Under the pieces are notes generated by a model. That model did no database searches. It was not told the DNA's origin and was given only the letters and a program-made list of their open reading frames with translations. Of a stretch of 64,000 bases of DNA, positions 49,963 to 58,858 are shown in pieces; position 1 is the first letter of the stretch; each line of letters starts with the position of its first letter. The DNA is from Pseudaminobacter soli (ex Li et al. 2025) (GTDB lineage Bacteria; Pseudomonadota; Alphaproteobacteria; Rhizobiales; Rhizobiaceae). The translations under genes and the position numbers were made by a program. Where the stretch lies: the NCBI RefSeq assembly GCF_003012705.1, contig NZ_PXYL01000022.1, positions 1-64,000 of the forward strand. The letters run 5' to 3'.

Positions 49963-50154
49963 ATGAGCGGTGTAAAGAACGATGCTGGCCCTAAGGCCAA
50001 GCAGAAGAAGGTGAAGCTGACCGCCTACCTGAGCGGCAATGGCGACTCCGTCCCGCCGGGCACGGTCATCTCGCTCGACAAGGACGAAGCCGACCGCCTG
50101 ATTGGCCTCGGTGCAGCCGTCGAGGACACCGACGAGGCCGGGGAGCAGGCCTGA
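49963..50154 (+). CDS. Small head protein, DUF7210-like, 63 aa
   Basis: Sequence VKLTAYLSGNGDSVPPGTVI followed by SLDKDEADRLIGLGAAVED fits small strand-rich proteins found between capsid and connector genes. ATG 49963 follows AAAAGGATCG. Possibly a capsid or connector accessory. Confidence 0.6.
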   Translation: MSGVKNDAGPKAKQKKVKLTAYLSGNGDSVPPGTVISLDKDEADRLIGLGAAVEDTDEAGEQA

Positions 50155-50156
50155 CC

Positions 50157-50762
50157 ATGACCGTTCGCGTCATCGTTCCACCTCAACCCATCGTGACGCC
50201 GGCGGACATCCCCGGCGCTCACGCGCCCGATGACGCGGCGGTTCGTGCCATGATCCAGGCCGTCACCGAAGAGATTGACGGCCCGGATGGCTGGCTCGGC
50301 CGTGCGCTCGGCCCGCAGACCTTGGAGATGTCCGGCCACTTCGGATCTCAGCGCATCCGCCTGCCGTATGTGCCGATCATCGATCTCGTCAGCATCATCA
50401 CAGTGAGCGAAGACGGCGACGAGGCCCCTGCCGATCCCGCGACCTATCGGCTGGAAGATGGCGAGGTGGTCGTCTCGCCAGGCGCTACCTGGGTCATCGA
50501 GCCCAAGCACCGCATTCGGTACATAGCCGGCTACAACGGCTCTGACGAAGGCAAAACCGGCGCGGTGCCGGAGCGCGCTCGGCAGGCAATCATCCTGTCG
50601 GTTCAGGACTTGATGCGCGCAAGAACGGTTTCGCCGATCCTGCGATCCGAAACCGTCGATGGCGTCGGAAGCAAGTCGTTTCTCGATGGCGACAAGCTAA
50701 CTGCCATCGTCGAGCGGACGTGTGATCGCCTGCTGTCAACGTTGAGGGTAAACGTCCTATGA
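50157..50762 (+). CDS. Head-tail connector protein, gp6-like, 201 aa
   Basis: Helical adaptor pattern: DAAVRAMIQAVTEEIDGPDG, WLGRALGPQTLEMSGHFGSQ, LPYVPIIDLVSIITVSEDGD, VPERARQAIILSVQDLMRAR. Size and place fit HK97 gp6 family, which forms the ring under the portal. Confidence 0.75.
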   Translation: MTVRVIVPPQPIVTPADIPGAHAPDDAAVRAMIQAVTEEIDGPDGWLGRALGPQTLEMSGHFGSQRIRLPYVPIIDLVSIITVSEDGDEAPADPATYRLEDGEVVVSPGATWVIEPKHRIRYIAGYNGSDEGKTGAVPERARQAIILSVQDLMRARTVSPILRSETVDGVGSKSFLDGDKLTAIVERTCDRLLSTLRVNVL

Positions 50763-51136
50763 CGCCGGCCGAAGCGATCGCCATGCTGGACGGCCAGCTA
50801 GCCGAGCACGGCGAGGACTGCATCCTGCGGCGAAAAGAAGGTTCGCCGCTCGTCGACAAGGACGTGACGGTTCGTGCTTTGGTGCGCGGCTTGCGCGCCG
50901 AAGACATCGTTGGCACAGCGACACAGGCATGGTCGAAAGTCGTGATCACGATGACGCAGGTCATGGCCGGCGGCTGGCCTTCCGGCCATGTGCTTGCGCC
51001 TGGCGCCGCAGATCCGCGCATTCCGCGCACAAACGACTTCCTGACCGTGAAGGGCAAGCAGCGGCAGATCATGTTCGCAGATCCGATTTCCATTGATGGA
51101 ACGGTGGTGCGCGTGAACCTGACGGTGGCGGGCTAA
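50759..51136 (+). CDS. Head-tail adaptor/stopper-like protein, 125 aa
   Basis: TPAEAIAMLDGQLAEHGEDC then VTVRALVRGLRAEDIVGTAT, VVITMTQVMAGGW and a strand-rich end KGKQRQIMFADPISIDGTVV. Order (after gp6-like) points to the stopper (gpFII/gp16 type). ATGA overlap upstream. Confidence 0.6.
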   Translation: MTPAEAIAMLDGQLAEHGEDCILRRKEGSPLVDKDVTVRALVRGLRAEDIVGTATQAWSKVVITMTQVMAGGWPSGHVLAPGAADPRIPRTNDFLTVKGKQRQIMFADPISIDGTVVRVNLTVAG

Positions 51137-51771
51137 TGTCCACCGGCTTTGAGTTCTTCGAGCGCGATCTACGGGTCGCGACGGCAGGAATGGAGCCGGA
51201 CGCGATCAATCGGGCCGTCGCCGATTTCGCCCGCAAGGAATTGCAGCGCGTCATCGCCGAGGGTGTCGCCTCGCCGAAGTTTGATCGCTTCGTCAATGGC
51301 GTTCGGGGAGCCCCAGAAGAAGCCTATCAGGCACCGGGCGCCATCATCTACGAATTCACGAACTGGCCGCTGGTCATCAACGCAGCGCTCGACGAGTTGC
51401 GGAAGCGTTCGCCGCGGAAGTCCGGCCGGTTCGCGTCGTCTTTCATCGTCATCAGCGGTGGTCGCCTCGTCACCGATTACAGCGCCATCCCGGCCGATGC
51501 CGAGGTCATCATCACCAACGCGCAGCCCTATGTTCGCCGTCTCGAGGGCGGCAAGAAGAAGGGGCAGAAGCGCATCTTCGACGGCTCGAAAAGTGCGTTG
51601 GGGCGCCGGTTCTCAGGCGTCTTCCGTTTCGAAACCCGGTTCCTCGATATTGCCGGCGGCGTTCATCCGCTGATCCCGTACATCCTGAAGGGTTCACACG
51701 GCCGACGGGAAGGCCGCCAAGCCGGCCAGCCGATCACCTATCCCGCAATCGTCATCAACGGCGCATCCTGA
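51136..51771 (+). CDS. Minor head-tail protein, HK97 gp10-like position, 211 aa
   Basis: Helix-rich start, then HPVIN-like strand NWPLVINAALDELRKRSPRK SGR with a basic patch, AEVIITNAQPYVRRLEGGKK and a final ITYPAIVINGAS. The KSGRF..YVRRLE pattern is seen in HK97-gp10-type proteins. Overlaps both neighbours by one base. Confidence 0.6.
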   Translation: MSTGFEFFERDLRVATAGMEPDAINRAVADFARKELQRVIAEGVASPKFDRFVNGVRGAPEEAYQAPGAIIYEFTNWPLVINAALDELRKRSPRKSGRFASSFIVISGGRLVTDYSAIPADAEVIITNAQPYVRRLEGGKKKGQKRIFDGSKSALGRRFSGVFRFETRFLDIAGGVHPLIPYILKGSHGRREGRQAGQPITYPAIVINGAS

Positions 51772-52193
51772 TGTCCAGCCCGACCGCCTTCGACGCCTTC
51801 GCGGCTCGTCTCGCCGACTTCACCGCCTTGCCGGTGCGGTATGAGAACGAGTTCTTCCAGGACCTGATCGACGCGAACGCGCCGGCATGGGTCTATGTCG
51901 AGATCTATGGCGACACGTATGATCAGGACACCATGGGCGCGCCCGGCGCGAACGTCTGGGAAGAGAGCGGCATCACGTATCTGCACGTGATGGTGCCGAG
52001 CGGCTCGGGCAGTCGTCAGGCCCGCGCCTATGCGAACGATCTGCTTTACCTGTTCCGCGAGCAGCCGATCGGCGGCCTAGTCATGCCGGAAATGTCCATC
52101 GGTGCCGGCGATCCAGGCAAGGACTTCCCAAACTACTTTTCCCTCGCGGCGACGATCCATTGGACCCGTCGCGACATCACCTCGATCCCCTGA
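51771..52193 (+). CDS. Tail terminator-like protein, 140 aa
   Basis: AFAARLADFTALPVRYENEF, then ITYLHVMVPSGSGSRQARAY and FSLAATIHWTRRDITSIP: the layout of gpU/tail-completion proteins. Just before the tail tube gene. Confidence 0.65.
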   Translation: MSSPTAFDAFAARLADFTALPVRYENEFFQDLIDANAPAWVYVEIYGDTYDQDTMGAPGANVWEESGITYLHVMVPSGSGSRQARAYANDLLYLFREQPIGGLVMPEMSIGAGDPGKDFPNYFSLAATIHWTRRDITSIP

Positions 52194-52233
52194 ACCGGCA
52201 CCGCCGGCCATCTGAAAACGAAGGAGAAAAGCC

Positions 52234-53175
52234 ATGGCCTTTGCCGATGGTTCACAGGTACGCTTGGCTGACGTGGCGGAAACGGTGATCGGCACCATTC
52301 CCGCCACTCCGGCATTCCAGATCATGCGCTATCGCACCGCGAGCGTGCGCCTGGCGAAGCAGACGGACATTTCCGATGAAGTCCGCTCCGACCGCAACGT
52401 GCCCAGCATCACAGATGTCGGGCGCAACGTCAGCGGCTCGATCGAAACGCGGTTCAGCTACGGCACCTATGACAAGTGGCTGGAGCGCCTGTTCTGCTCG
52501 GCTTTCTCGACCGGTGTCCTGAAGAACGGCATCACGCCAAAGGCCGGCACGCTGGAGCTCACCTATCAGCAGGGCGGCACGGACAGCTACGTCCGCTATC
52601 GCGGCTGCCGCTGGAACACGCTGGATCTCAATCTGCGCTCCCGCCAGCCCGTACAGGCGACCTGGGGCATCATGGGTATTGGCAGCCCGACGCCGACGAC
52701 CTCGATCATCACCGGTGCCACATACACCCCGGCTACGACGACGGAAGACTTCAACGCCGGCCTCAACGTGGCAAACCTGTCGATCTTGTCGACCGCAATG
52801 GTGGCTTCGCCGAAGGTGCAGGCGCTCTCTGTCCGCATCAATAACAACATCTACCAAGTCGACGTCGTCGGCCAGTACGATGCTTATGGCCACGGGCTGG
52901 GGCGGTTCGAGGTCACCGGCAATATGACGGTCCTGTTCGAAGACCTCGCCGCCTACACCGCGATCATCAGCCATGAGGATGTCGCCATCGGCTTCGACCT
53001 CTCCGACGCGAAAGGCAACAAGTACCACTTCTCCATTCCGAAGGTGAAATTCACCGATGGCGGCCCTGCGGCGCCGGGCAATGGCCAGCCTGTGGTGCTT
53101 GAGGTGCCGTTCCAGGCCTTCTTCGATCCGACGTCGTCGGCATCGATGTCCATCACCAAGACGGATGCACCGTAA
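52234..53175 (+). CDS. Major tail tube protein, 313 aa
   Basis: DGSQVRLADVAETVIGTIPA, then RSDRNVPSITDVGRNVSGSI ETRFSYG, a pattern of phage tail tube family (tail tube, Gifsy type), ending FQAFFDPTSSASMSITKTDA. AAGGAG upstream. Main tail subunit of the right phage. Confidence 0.82.
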   Translation: MAFADGSQVRLADVAETVIGTIPATPAFQIMRYRTASVRLAKQTDISDEVRSDRNVPSITDVGRNVSGSIETRFSYGTYDKWLERLFCSAFSTGVLKNGITPKAGTLELTYQQGGTDSYVRYRGCRWNTLDLNLRSRQPVQATWGIMGIGSPTPTTSIITGATYTPATTTEDFNAGLNVANLSILSTAMVASPKVQALSVRINNNIYQVDVVGQYDAYGHGLGRFEVTGNMTVLFEDLAAYTAIISHEDVAIGFDLSDAKGNKYHFSIPKVKFTDGGPAAPGNGQPVVLEVPFQAFFDPTSSASMSITKTDAP

Positions 53176-53465
53176 TGAGCTCGCGCAAGAAACCCGCCCA
53201 GCCGGTCAATGCTGGACCCGAAGCCATCCTGCCGCTGACAGACTTCCGCGGCGATCCGTGGGGCACGGGGAACGAGAACGCCGTCGCTTTCCGTGCCGGC
53301 ATTTTGTCGTCTCCAGTGCCAGCGGACTTCGCCACGAAGGTCAGTTCGGAGGGCAAAGCCACACGTATCGGGCAAGCCACATCTGACCCGGAAGAGATCG
53401 CGGCGAGGCAGGCCGCAACCACCATTGCCGCCGACACGGCACCGGATCAGTCCGCCGAGGGCTGA
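53175..53465 (+). CDS. Hypothetical tail protein, 96 aa
   Basis: Starts at the tail-tube stop (TAATG). Basic start, then LTDFRGDPWGTGNENAVAFR and SSPVPADFATKVSSEGKATR; acidic tail. Unknown; perhaps a small tail or assembly factor. Confidence 0.5.
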   Translation: MSSRKKPAQPVNAGPEAILPLTDFRGDPWGTGNENAVAFRAGILSSPVPADFATKVSSEGKATRIGQATSDPEEIAARQAATTIAADTAPDQSAEG

Positions 53466-53479
53466 TTTCTGCGCAGAAA

Positions 53480-53505
53480 GGCCGGGCGTTGTCGGGCGCC
53501 CGGCC
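53480..53505 (+). terminator. Strong GC hairpin between tail tube and chaperone genes
   Basis: GGCCGGGCG (53480-53488) pairs with CGCCCGGCC (53497-53505): 9-bp perfect stem. No T-tract; attenuator or mRNA-stabilising element rather than a full stop. Confidence 0.45.
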
Positions 53506-53530
53506 ACCTTCCCCGACAAAGGACAAGATC

Positions 53531-53992
53531 ATGACTCTCAAACTTGCCAGCCTTGCATCCGACCTATCGAAAGAGCGTGATGGTGAATGGATCGAGCCGA
53601 AGGAATGGCCCGGCCTGAACCCTGAAAAGCCAATGGAAATGACGCAGCTTCCCGGGGTCGCCTTCCACGTCCGCTCGACGAACTATCCGCCCTATGTCAC
53701 CGCACGCCAAACCGCGCTGGAAGACCTGAAGAAGGACTTTCCAGACGATCAGGTTCCGCCGGAGGTGGCTGCGCGCATCGAGGGCCAACTGGCCGTTGAA
53801 CACCTGCTTCTCAACTGGCGCGGCTTCGACATCGCGTATTCGGCCGATACCGTGAAGGTGATCCTTGCCTCCGAAGAGCATCGCGTCTTGCGCTCGATGA
53901 TCTACTGGTGCGCCGGCCGTGTCGGCAAGCGTCGCGTCGAGTTCGTCAAGGACGCAGCAAAAAACTCCGAAGCGCCTTCCGCTGGCAAATAA
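53531..53992 (+). CDS. Tail assembly chaperone (short form), 153 aa
   Basis: LASDLSKERDGEWIEPKEWP, TARQTALEDLKKDFPDDQVP, VAARIEGQLAVEHLLLNWRG FD, HRVLRSMIYWCAGRVGK: helical chaperone of GTA/HK97 type. The gene contains the canonical slippery site A-AAA-AAC at 53959-53965 near its end. ATG 53531. Confidence 0.78.
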   Translation: MTLKLASLASDLSKERDGEWIEPKEWPGLNPEKPMEMTQLPGVAFHVRSTNYPPYVTARQTALEDLKKDFPDDQVPPEVAARIEGQLAVEHLLLNWRGFDIAYSADTVKVILASEEHRVLRSMIYWCAGRVGKRRVEFVKDAAKNSEAPSAGK

Positions 53993-54330
53993 GTCGGAAG
54001 GCGCCGGAACAAGAAGAGTGGATCAAGGACCTTATCAAGGCCTATCCCTCCGAAAGGTGGCTGGAACGCGCCGTTGAGAAACCGCCAGCCGGTGCGGAGC
54101 CGGAAGCGTGGCATTCCTTCTATCTGCGGGCATGGGAAGTTCTCCGCTTCGATAGGCAATACGGTGCCTATGGCGGAGAGACCCCGATCAGCTTCATGGC
54201 GCTGGACACCTACGCCCGGCGCTACGGCATCGAAGGCGAGGCTTTCGATCGCTTCCTCGCCTTCATGTCAGCACTCGATGACGAGTGGCTGGATCACGCC
54301 GCCCAACAGCAGAAGTCGCAACCTGACTAA
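53965..54330 (+). CDS. Tail chaperone extension reached by -1 frameshift (long form)
   Basis: Starting from the heptamer AAAAAAC (53959-53965; zero frame A AAA AAC), the -1 frame reads LRSAFRWQISRKAPEQEEWI and continues to 54330 (FLAFMSALDDEWLDHAAQQQ). No start codon of its own fits. Slippage on A AAA AAC is the classic mechanism and makes the G-T fusion that loads on the tape measure. Confidence 0.8.
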   Translation, partial: LRSAFRWQISRKAPEQEEWIKDLIKAYPSERWLERAVEKPPAGAEPEAWHSFYLRAWEVLRFDRQYGAYGGETPISFMALDTYARRYGIEGEAFDRFLAFMSALDDEWLDHAAQQQKSQPD

Positions 54331-54347
54331 CCGGTCTGGAGAAGCCT

Positions 54348-57300
54348 GTGGTTCAACAGATTTCAGCGCTGATCGTCCAGCCGGCTCTCGATGCGTCGAA
54401 ATATACCCCCGGCGCGAATGCGAAGGTTGCCGCCGACCGGGCAATGGCCGAGTCCGCCAAGGAGGCTGGTGCCGCACAGCGCGGTGTGTCTGTCGTTCTG
54501 ACGGACACCTCGGCCAAGCTGACGGTGACAGGGGACGTCCTGGCTCGCCTGTCGCGTACCTATGTGGAAGGCGCGCGGCAGACACAGGCTTTCGGGCGCG
54601 ACCTCAATGCACTGAACCGTGCTTTGGAAACCGGAAAGGCCGAAGTCGCCGACGTGGCCAATGTGCTTGTCGGCATGCAGCAGAAGCTTGGTCTGGTGGC
54701 CGATTCGTCTACGCTTGTCGCTTCGGGGCAGACGAAACTGGCGGCGGCCGTCGATCTCGCTAACAGCAACATCCGCCAGCAAACCACGCTACTCAATGAG
54801 GTCGCAATTGCGGAGGCCAAGGCCGCCCAACAGGCTGAGAACCATCGTCAGATCGCGGCGGCCAATCAGAACAAGTTCAATACGGTCCTGGGCGTCAGCT
54901 CGGGCTCATCCAGCGCGGCTGCGTCCGCTGGTGTGTTCACGGCTGAGTTTGATCGTTTGGACCAGATCGCGCGCCAAAAGGCGACCCAGATCGGCCAGAA
55001 CTTCGTCGGTGATCTCAACGCATCGCTGATTGCCGGAGCGCCGAAATCCGCTTCGGTTTCCGCTAGCGCCTTTCAGGCCGAGTTCGATCGGCTCGATCAG
55101 ATCGCCACGATGAAGGCGCAGCACGTCGGTGCACTGTTCCAGCAGCAGTTGAACGAATCCTTTGGCATCGGTGTCTCACCCTTGTCCGCAAGATCGTCTG
55201 CGGCGGTCTTCGAGGAGGCGGGGCGAGAAGCGGACCAGATGGCTGCGAAGGTTGCCGCACTGCGCGCCGAGTTGAACCCGCTGGCAGCGGTTCAGGATCG
55301 CGTCAATGCGGAGATCGCCGAATATTCGGTTCTCGCGCAGCGCGGCATGATCAGCGCCGAGGAATTTGCGAAAGCGCAAGCGATGGCGCGCGCACGCGGC
55401 GGCCAGAGCAGCGGGGCGGCGCGCGCTGCTGGATTTAATGCCGGCCAGCAGATCCAGGACATCGCCATGATGTCCCTTATCGGCCAGAACCCGATGACGC
55501 TTGCGCTGCAGCAGGGCCCGCAGTTGGCAACTGCAATTCAGCAGGGCGGTGGTCTGGCCGCCTTGGGCACCGGTCTCGCATCAGTGTTCAGCACCACGAC
55601 TCTGCTGACCGTTGGCATCACCGCCGCTACTGCCGCCACCATCCAGTGGTTCATGAAAGGCAAGGATGGCGCGAACGGCATGGCCGACGCGATCGCCAAG
55701 AACGACAAGGCAGTTCGCGATCTCGCCGCCGCTTACAAATTGGCCGACTTCAACGCTGACGAACTCGGCAAGAAGACGGTGATTGCCGCCGAAGCGTCAG
55801 AGCGGATTTCTCGCCGCGAACTGGAGCGACAGATCAGGCAGGCCGGCAAGGAAATCCAGGGCGCCACTTCGCCTTCCGATTACATGACTTTCGGATTGCT
55901 GGGCGGCGGACAGGAGCACACGGTTGATCCCCGCTTTGCGGCGTTTACCGGGCCGATCCGTGAGGTGCGCAAGCTGCTGTCCGAGGGGAAGGCGGATTTC
56001 GCGACGCTGGAGAAAATCCAGAATGAGATCGAGGCTATTGCTGACCAAGGGTACGGCTCATTCCGCACGTTTGTCGACGACATGGCGCGCATGGTCGGCC
56101 TTAAACCGGAGGGAATCCGCGACACGGCCGACGACCTCCAAGACATCATCACGAAGGCGGCCGAGGCGGCGCGGCGTCTGGAACAACTCGATAACCTCAA
56201 TCGGAATGGCCGCCGCGACCGCGTCGTCGGCCCAAACAGGATGGAGGACACGCAAGAGGCCGCGCGTCGCGTTCTGGAAGAGCAGCGCCGTGAGCGCGAG
56301 ATCAAGTTTTCGGCCGACGAAGAACGGCTTCAGGCGCAACTGCAGCAGCAGCGGGCCCGCACCAATGCGGAACGTCTCGCAGCAGCGGAGCGTGTTGCAC
56401 GCGCCGAAGGCGGCGACGTCAATGCCGAGGTGCGTATTCGCCGTGCGCTTGCCGAAGAACGCACCCGTCAGGAAGTTGAAGCCCGTGACGCCGCTATCCA
56501 GCGCAGCCAGGCGATCGAACGCTCGCTCCAGCAGCAGCGGCTCGAGCTTGACCTGATCGGCAAGACGACTGGAGAGCAAGCCAAGCTGCGTTTCGAGTTC
56601 GAGCGCATGCAGGAGTTGCGCGAACAGGCAGCGCGCACTGATGAGCCGATTAACGATAAAGAGGTCGCCAAGGTCAAGGCCGCAGCCGAGGCGATGAAGC
56701 AATATGCCGATGCGGCGGCACGCACGCGGCTCCAGCAGGACCTTCTGTTTGACCTTCGCCAGATGGGCCGCTCGCAGGCAGATCAATCCGTAGCGTCTCA
56801 ACTGCGTTCCGCCGGCCTCCCTGAAGACCTCGATTCCGAGATCGCCAAGGTCATCCGGATGCGGGACGAGATCGCCCGGATGAAAGGAACTTGGGAGGAT
56901 GTTTTCCAGTCCGCTCGCGATGGCATCGATGGCGTCGTCGACGCGCTCTTCGGTGACGGCTCCATCGAGGACGCGTTGCGCAAGGCGGGCCAGCAGTTCG
57001 CCCGCATGATGTTCGACATGGCCGCAACTAATCCGGCCAAGAACTGGCTGACCGGCTCCAATCTTAACTCCATCGCCGATCTGGGCATTTTCGGCAGCGG
57101 CGCAACCAGCGGTCAAGGTGGCGGCTTCGGTGGCGTCCTCGGCAATCTCCTGGGCGCGCAGAAAGCCGTCGGCGCCATGCAGGTGCAGGCCGCCACCGTC
57201 GTCATCAATGGCTCGGTCTTGGGTGGGGCTGGCGGCATTGGGACCGGCCTCCCGAATATCCTCGGCGGCACGGCCGCCAACGACAATTTCGCGCCCCCGA

Positions 57301-58481
57301 AGTTCCTGTCCGGTATCGGTTCGCCTACGCAGGCATCACTCGGAGATCCTGTCAGCCTCGCTTCTGGACTGCTCGGGTTCAGCGAGAGCCGTGATGCGGG
57401 GGCCATCAACAGCTATCTCCGCGCTGGTGGCGTCAATCTCGATGCCGCAAGCCAGGCTTGGTGCGCCGCATTCGTCAACTCGTCTCTGAAGCAGATCGGG
57501 GTCAATGGCTCCGGCTCGAATGTCGCCACGTCCTTCCTGAATTGGGGGAAGTCGGTGAACCCGGCCGATGTGCTGCGCGGCGACGTTCTCGTCCAGTCGC
57601 GTGGCCTGTCTGCGGGGCAACTTGGCGGCCATGTCGGGTTCGCTACCGGTCTCACCCGCATGGACGACAAGCAACTGCAACTGCAGATGCTGTCGGGAAA
57701 CACGTCCAATAAGGTCGGCCTTGACTGGTACAATGCCAGCGACCTCAGCGTGCGGAGAGCAACGGCTGGCACCGGCAACATGAGTGGCCTGCTGGGCTCC
57801 TCGAACAAGGCTTCGGAAGCACTCGACAAGCTGGCGACCAGTTCAATCGGCTCGGCTGGCAGTCTTGCCAGCGGGCTCGGCAGCCTGACCGGCGTGACCC
57901 AATCGACCATGCAGGCGCTGGAACAGTTCGGTATCGGCGCCAACAATCTCGGTTCGATGCTGCAGAACCTGATGACGACCGGTGGCGGCTTTGGCGGCAA
58001 CTGGTTCGCCAATCTCGCCGGCATGTTCGGCGGAGCGGGTGGTGCCGTCAATTACATGAACAGCATATCGCCGGCAGCGACCGCGAGCATCCTGAAGGGT
58101 GGTGTCGGCCTGTTTGCCACCGGTGCGGCGTTCTGGGGTGGCAATGTTGTTCCGTTCGCCAATGGCGATGTGTTCCACTCTCCGGCTTACTTCCCAATGT
58201 CGGGCGGCAAGACCGGGATGCTCGGTGAAGCCGGCCCAGAGGCGATTATGCCGCTGCGACGCGGCAGCGACGGCAGGCTGGGTGTAGCGGCACAGATGGG
58301 CTTCAGGGGCCCGTCTGGCTTCGGCGCCGGACAGATCGAGAGCCTCTTCAACTCGCTCGCCAAGAAGATGCAGTTCAACAGCAAGATCGTGAACGTGTTC
58401 GATCCGTCCGTGGTCGGGGATTACCTCAGGACCGACGAGGGCGAGCAACTGGTCATGAACATTCAGCGCAGGAACAGCTAA
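54348..58481 (+). CDS. Tape measure protein fused to a cysteine-hydrolase-like domain, 1377 aa
   Basis: GTG start with GGAGAAG. Long helical body (~1-950) with TMP motif GQQIQDIAMMSLIGQNPMTL (~365) and membrane-like segments near 390-430. Around residues 1010-1120, LGFSESRDAGAINSYLRAGG, NLDAASQAWCAAFVNSSLKQ, and GHVGFATGLTRM fit the TIGR02594/CHAP-like family with Cys and His of a peptidoglycan hydrolase. C-terminus returns to Gly-rich TMP type (FANGDVFHSPAYFPMSGG). Fixes tail length and may open the wall at entry. Confidence 0.85.
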   Translation: MVQQISALIVQPALDASKYTPGANAKVAADRAMAESAKEAGAAQRGVSVVLTDTSAKLTVTGDVLARLSRTYVEGARQTQAFGRDLNALNRALETGKAEVADVANVLVGMQQKLGLVADSSTLVASGQTKLAAAVDLANSNIRQQTTLLNEVAIAEAKAAQQAENHRQIAAANQNKFNTVLGVSSGSSSAAASAGVFTAEFDRLDQIARQKATQIGQNFVGDLNASLIAGAPKSASVSASAFQAEFDRLDQIATMKAQHVGALFQQQLNESFGIGVSPLSARSSAAVFEEAGREADQMAAKVAALRAELNPLAAVQDRVNAEIAEYSVLAQRGMISAEEFAKAQAMARARGGQSSGAARAAGFNAGQQIQDIAMMSLIGQNPMTLALQQGPQLATAIQQGGGLAALGTGLASVFSTTTLLTVGITAATAATIQWFMKGKDGANGMADAIAKNDKAVRDLAAAYKLADFNADELGKKTVIAAEASERISRRELERQIRQAGKEIQGATSPSDYMTFGLLGGGQEHTVDPRFAAFTGPIREVRKLLSEGKADFATLEKIQNEIEAIADQGYGSFRTFVDDMARMVGLKPEGIRDTADDLQDIITKAAEAARRLEQLDNLNRNGRRDRVVGPNRMEDTQEAARRVLEEQRREREIKFSADEERLQAQLQQQRARTNAERLAAAERVARAEGGDVNAEVRIRRALAEERTRQEVEARDAAIQRSQAIERSLQQQRLELDLIGKTTGEQAKLRFEFERMQELREQAARTDEPINDKEVAKVKAAAEAMKQYADAAARTRLQQDLLFDLRQMGRSQADQSVASQLRSAGLPEDLDSEIAKVIRMRDEIARMKGTWEDVFQSARDGIDGVVDALFGDGSIEDALRKAGQQFARMMFDMAATNPAKNWLTGSNLNSIADLGIFGSGATSGQGGGFGGVLGNLLGAQKAVGAMQVQAATVVINGSVLGGAGGIGTGLPNILGGTAANDNFAPPKFLSGIGSPTQASLGDPVSLASGLLGFSESRDAGAINSYLRAGGVNLDAASQAWCAAFVNSSLKQIGVNGSGSNVATSFLNWGKSVNPADVLRGDVLVQSRGLSAGQLGGHVGFATGLTRMDDKQLQLQMLSGNTSNKVGLDWYNASDLSVRRATAGTGNMSGLLGSSNKASEALDKLATSSIGSAGSLASGLGSLTGVTQSTMQALEQFGIGANNLGSMLQNLMTTGGGFGGNWFANLAGMFGGAGGAVNYMNSISPAATASILKGGVGLFATGAAFWGGNVVPFANGDVFHSPAYFPMSGGKTGMLGEAGPEAIMPLRRGSDGRLGVAAQMGFRGPSGFGAGQIESLFNSLAKKMQFNSKIVNVFDPSVVGDYLRTDEGEQLVMNIQRRNS

Positions 58482-58483
58482 CC

Positions 58484-58858
58484 ATGGCCTACCTCAATCC
58501 GCGCGTGCTCGACCTTGGCTTGAACGTCCTGGTGACCGAAACCACTCGGCTCCACTACTGCTCGGACGAACCCACGACCTACGCCCAGGCCGTGTCTCTC
58601 TCGCTGGGGAGCAAGGCCAGTCCGACCATTGGCGCACCAGTAGATCGGACGCCGTCGGGCAGAAAGGTGACCGTTGCGGCGGTTGCGAACGGGGCGGCTA
58701 CAGGGGCGGGATCGATCACCCATTACGCCCTCGTCGATGCTACCAATTCGCGCCTGCTTGCGACGCGGGAGACGGCGGCGGCAAAGGCCGTTGCTACCGG
58801 CGACACGATCACGTCGGCAGCGTTTGACGTCGGCATTCCGGGTGCTGGTGGGGCCTGA
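58484..58858 (+). CDS. Tail protein, 124 aa
   Basis: YLNPRVLDLGLNVLVTETTR, YCSDEPTTYAQAVSLSLGSK, ATGAGSITHYALVDATNSRL. Strand-rich, Ala/Thr-rich; adjacent to the tape measure and overlapping the next gene. Looks like a GTA/siphovirus distal tail part; exact role unknown. Confidence 0.55.
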   Translation: MAYLNPRVLDLGLNVLVTETTRLHYCSDEPTTYAQAVSLSLGSKASPTIGAPVDRTPSGRKVTVAAVANGAATGAGSITHYALVDATNSRLLATRETAAAKAVATGDTITSAAFDVGIPGAGGA

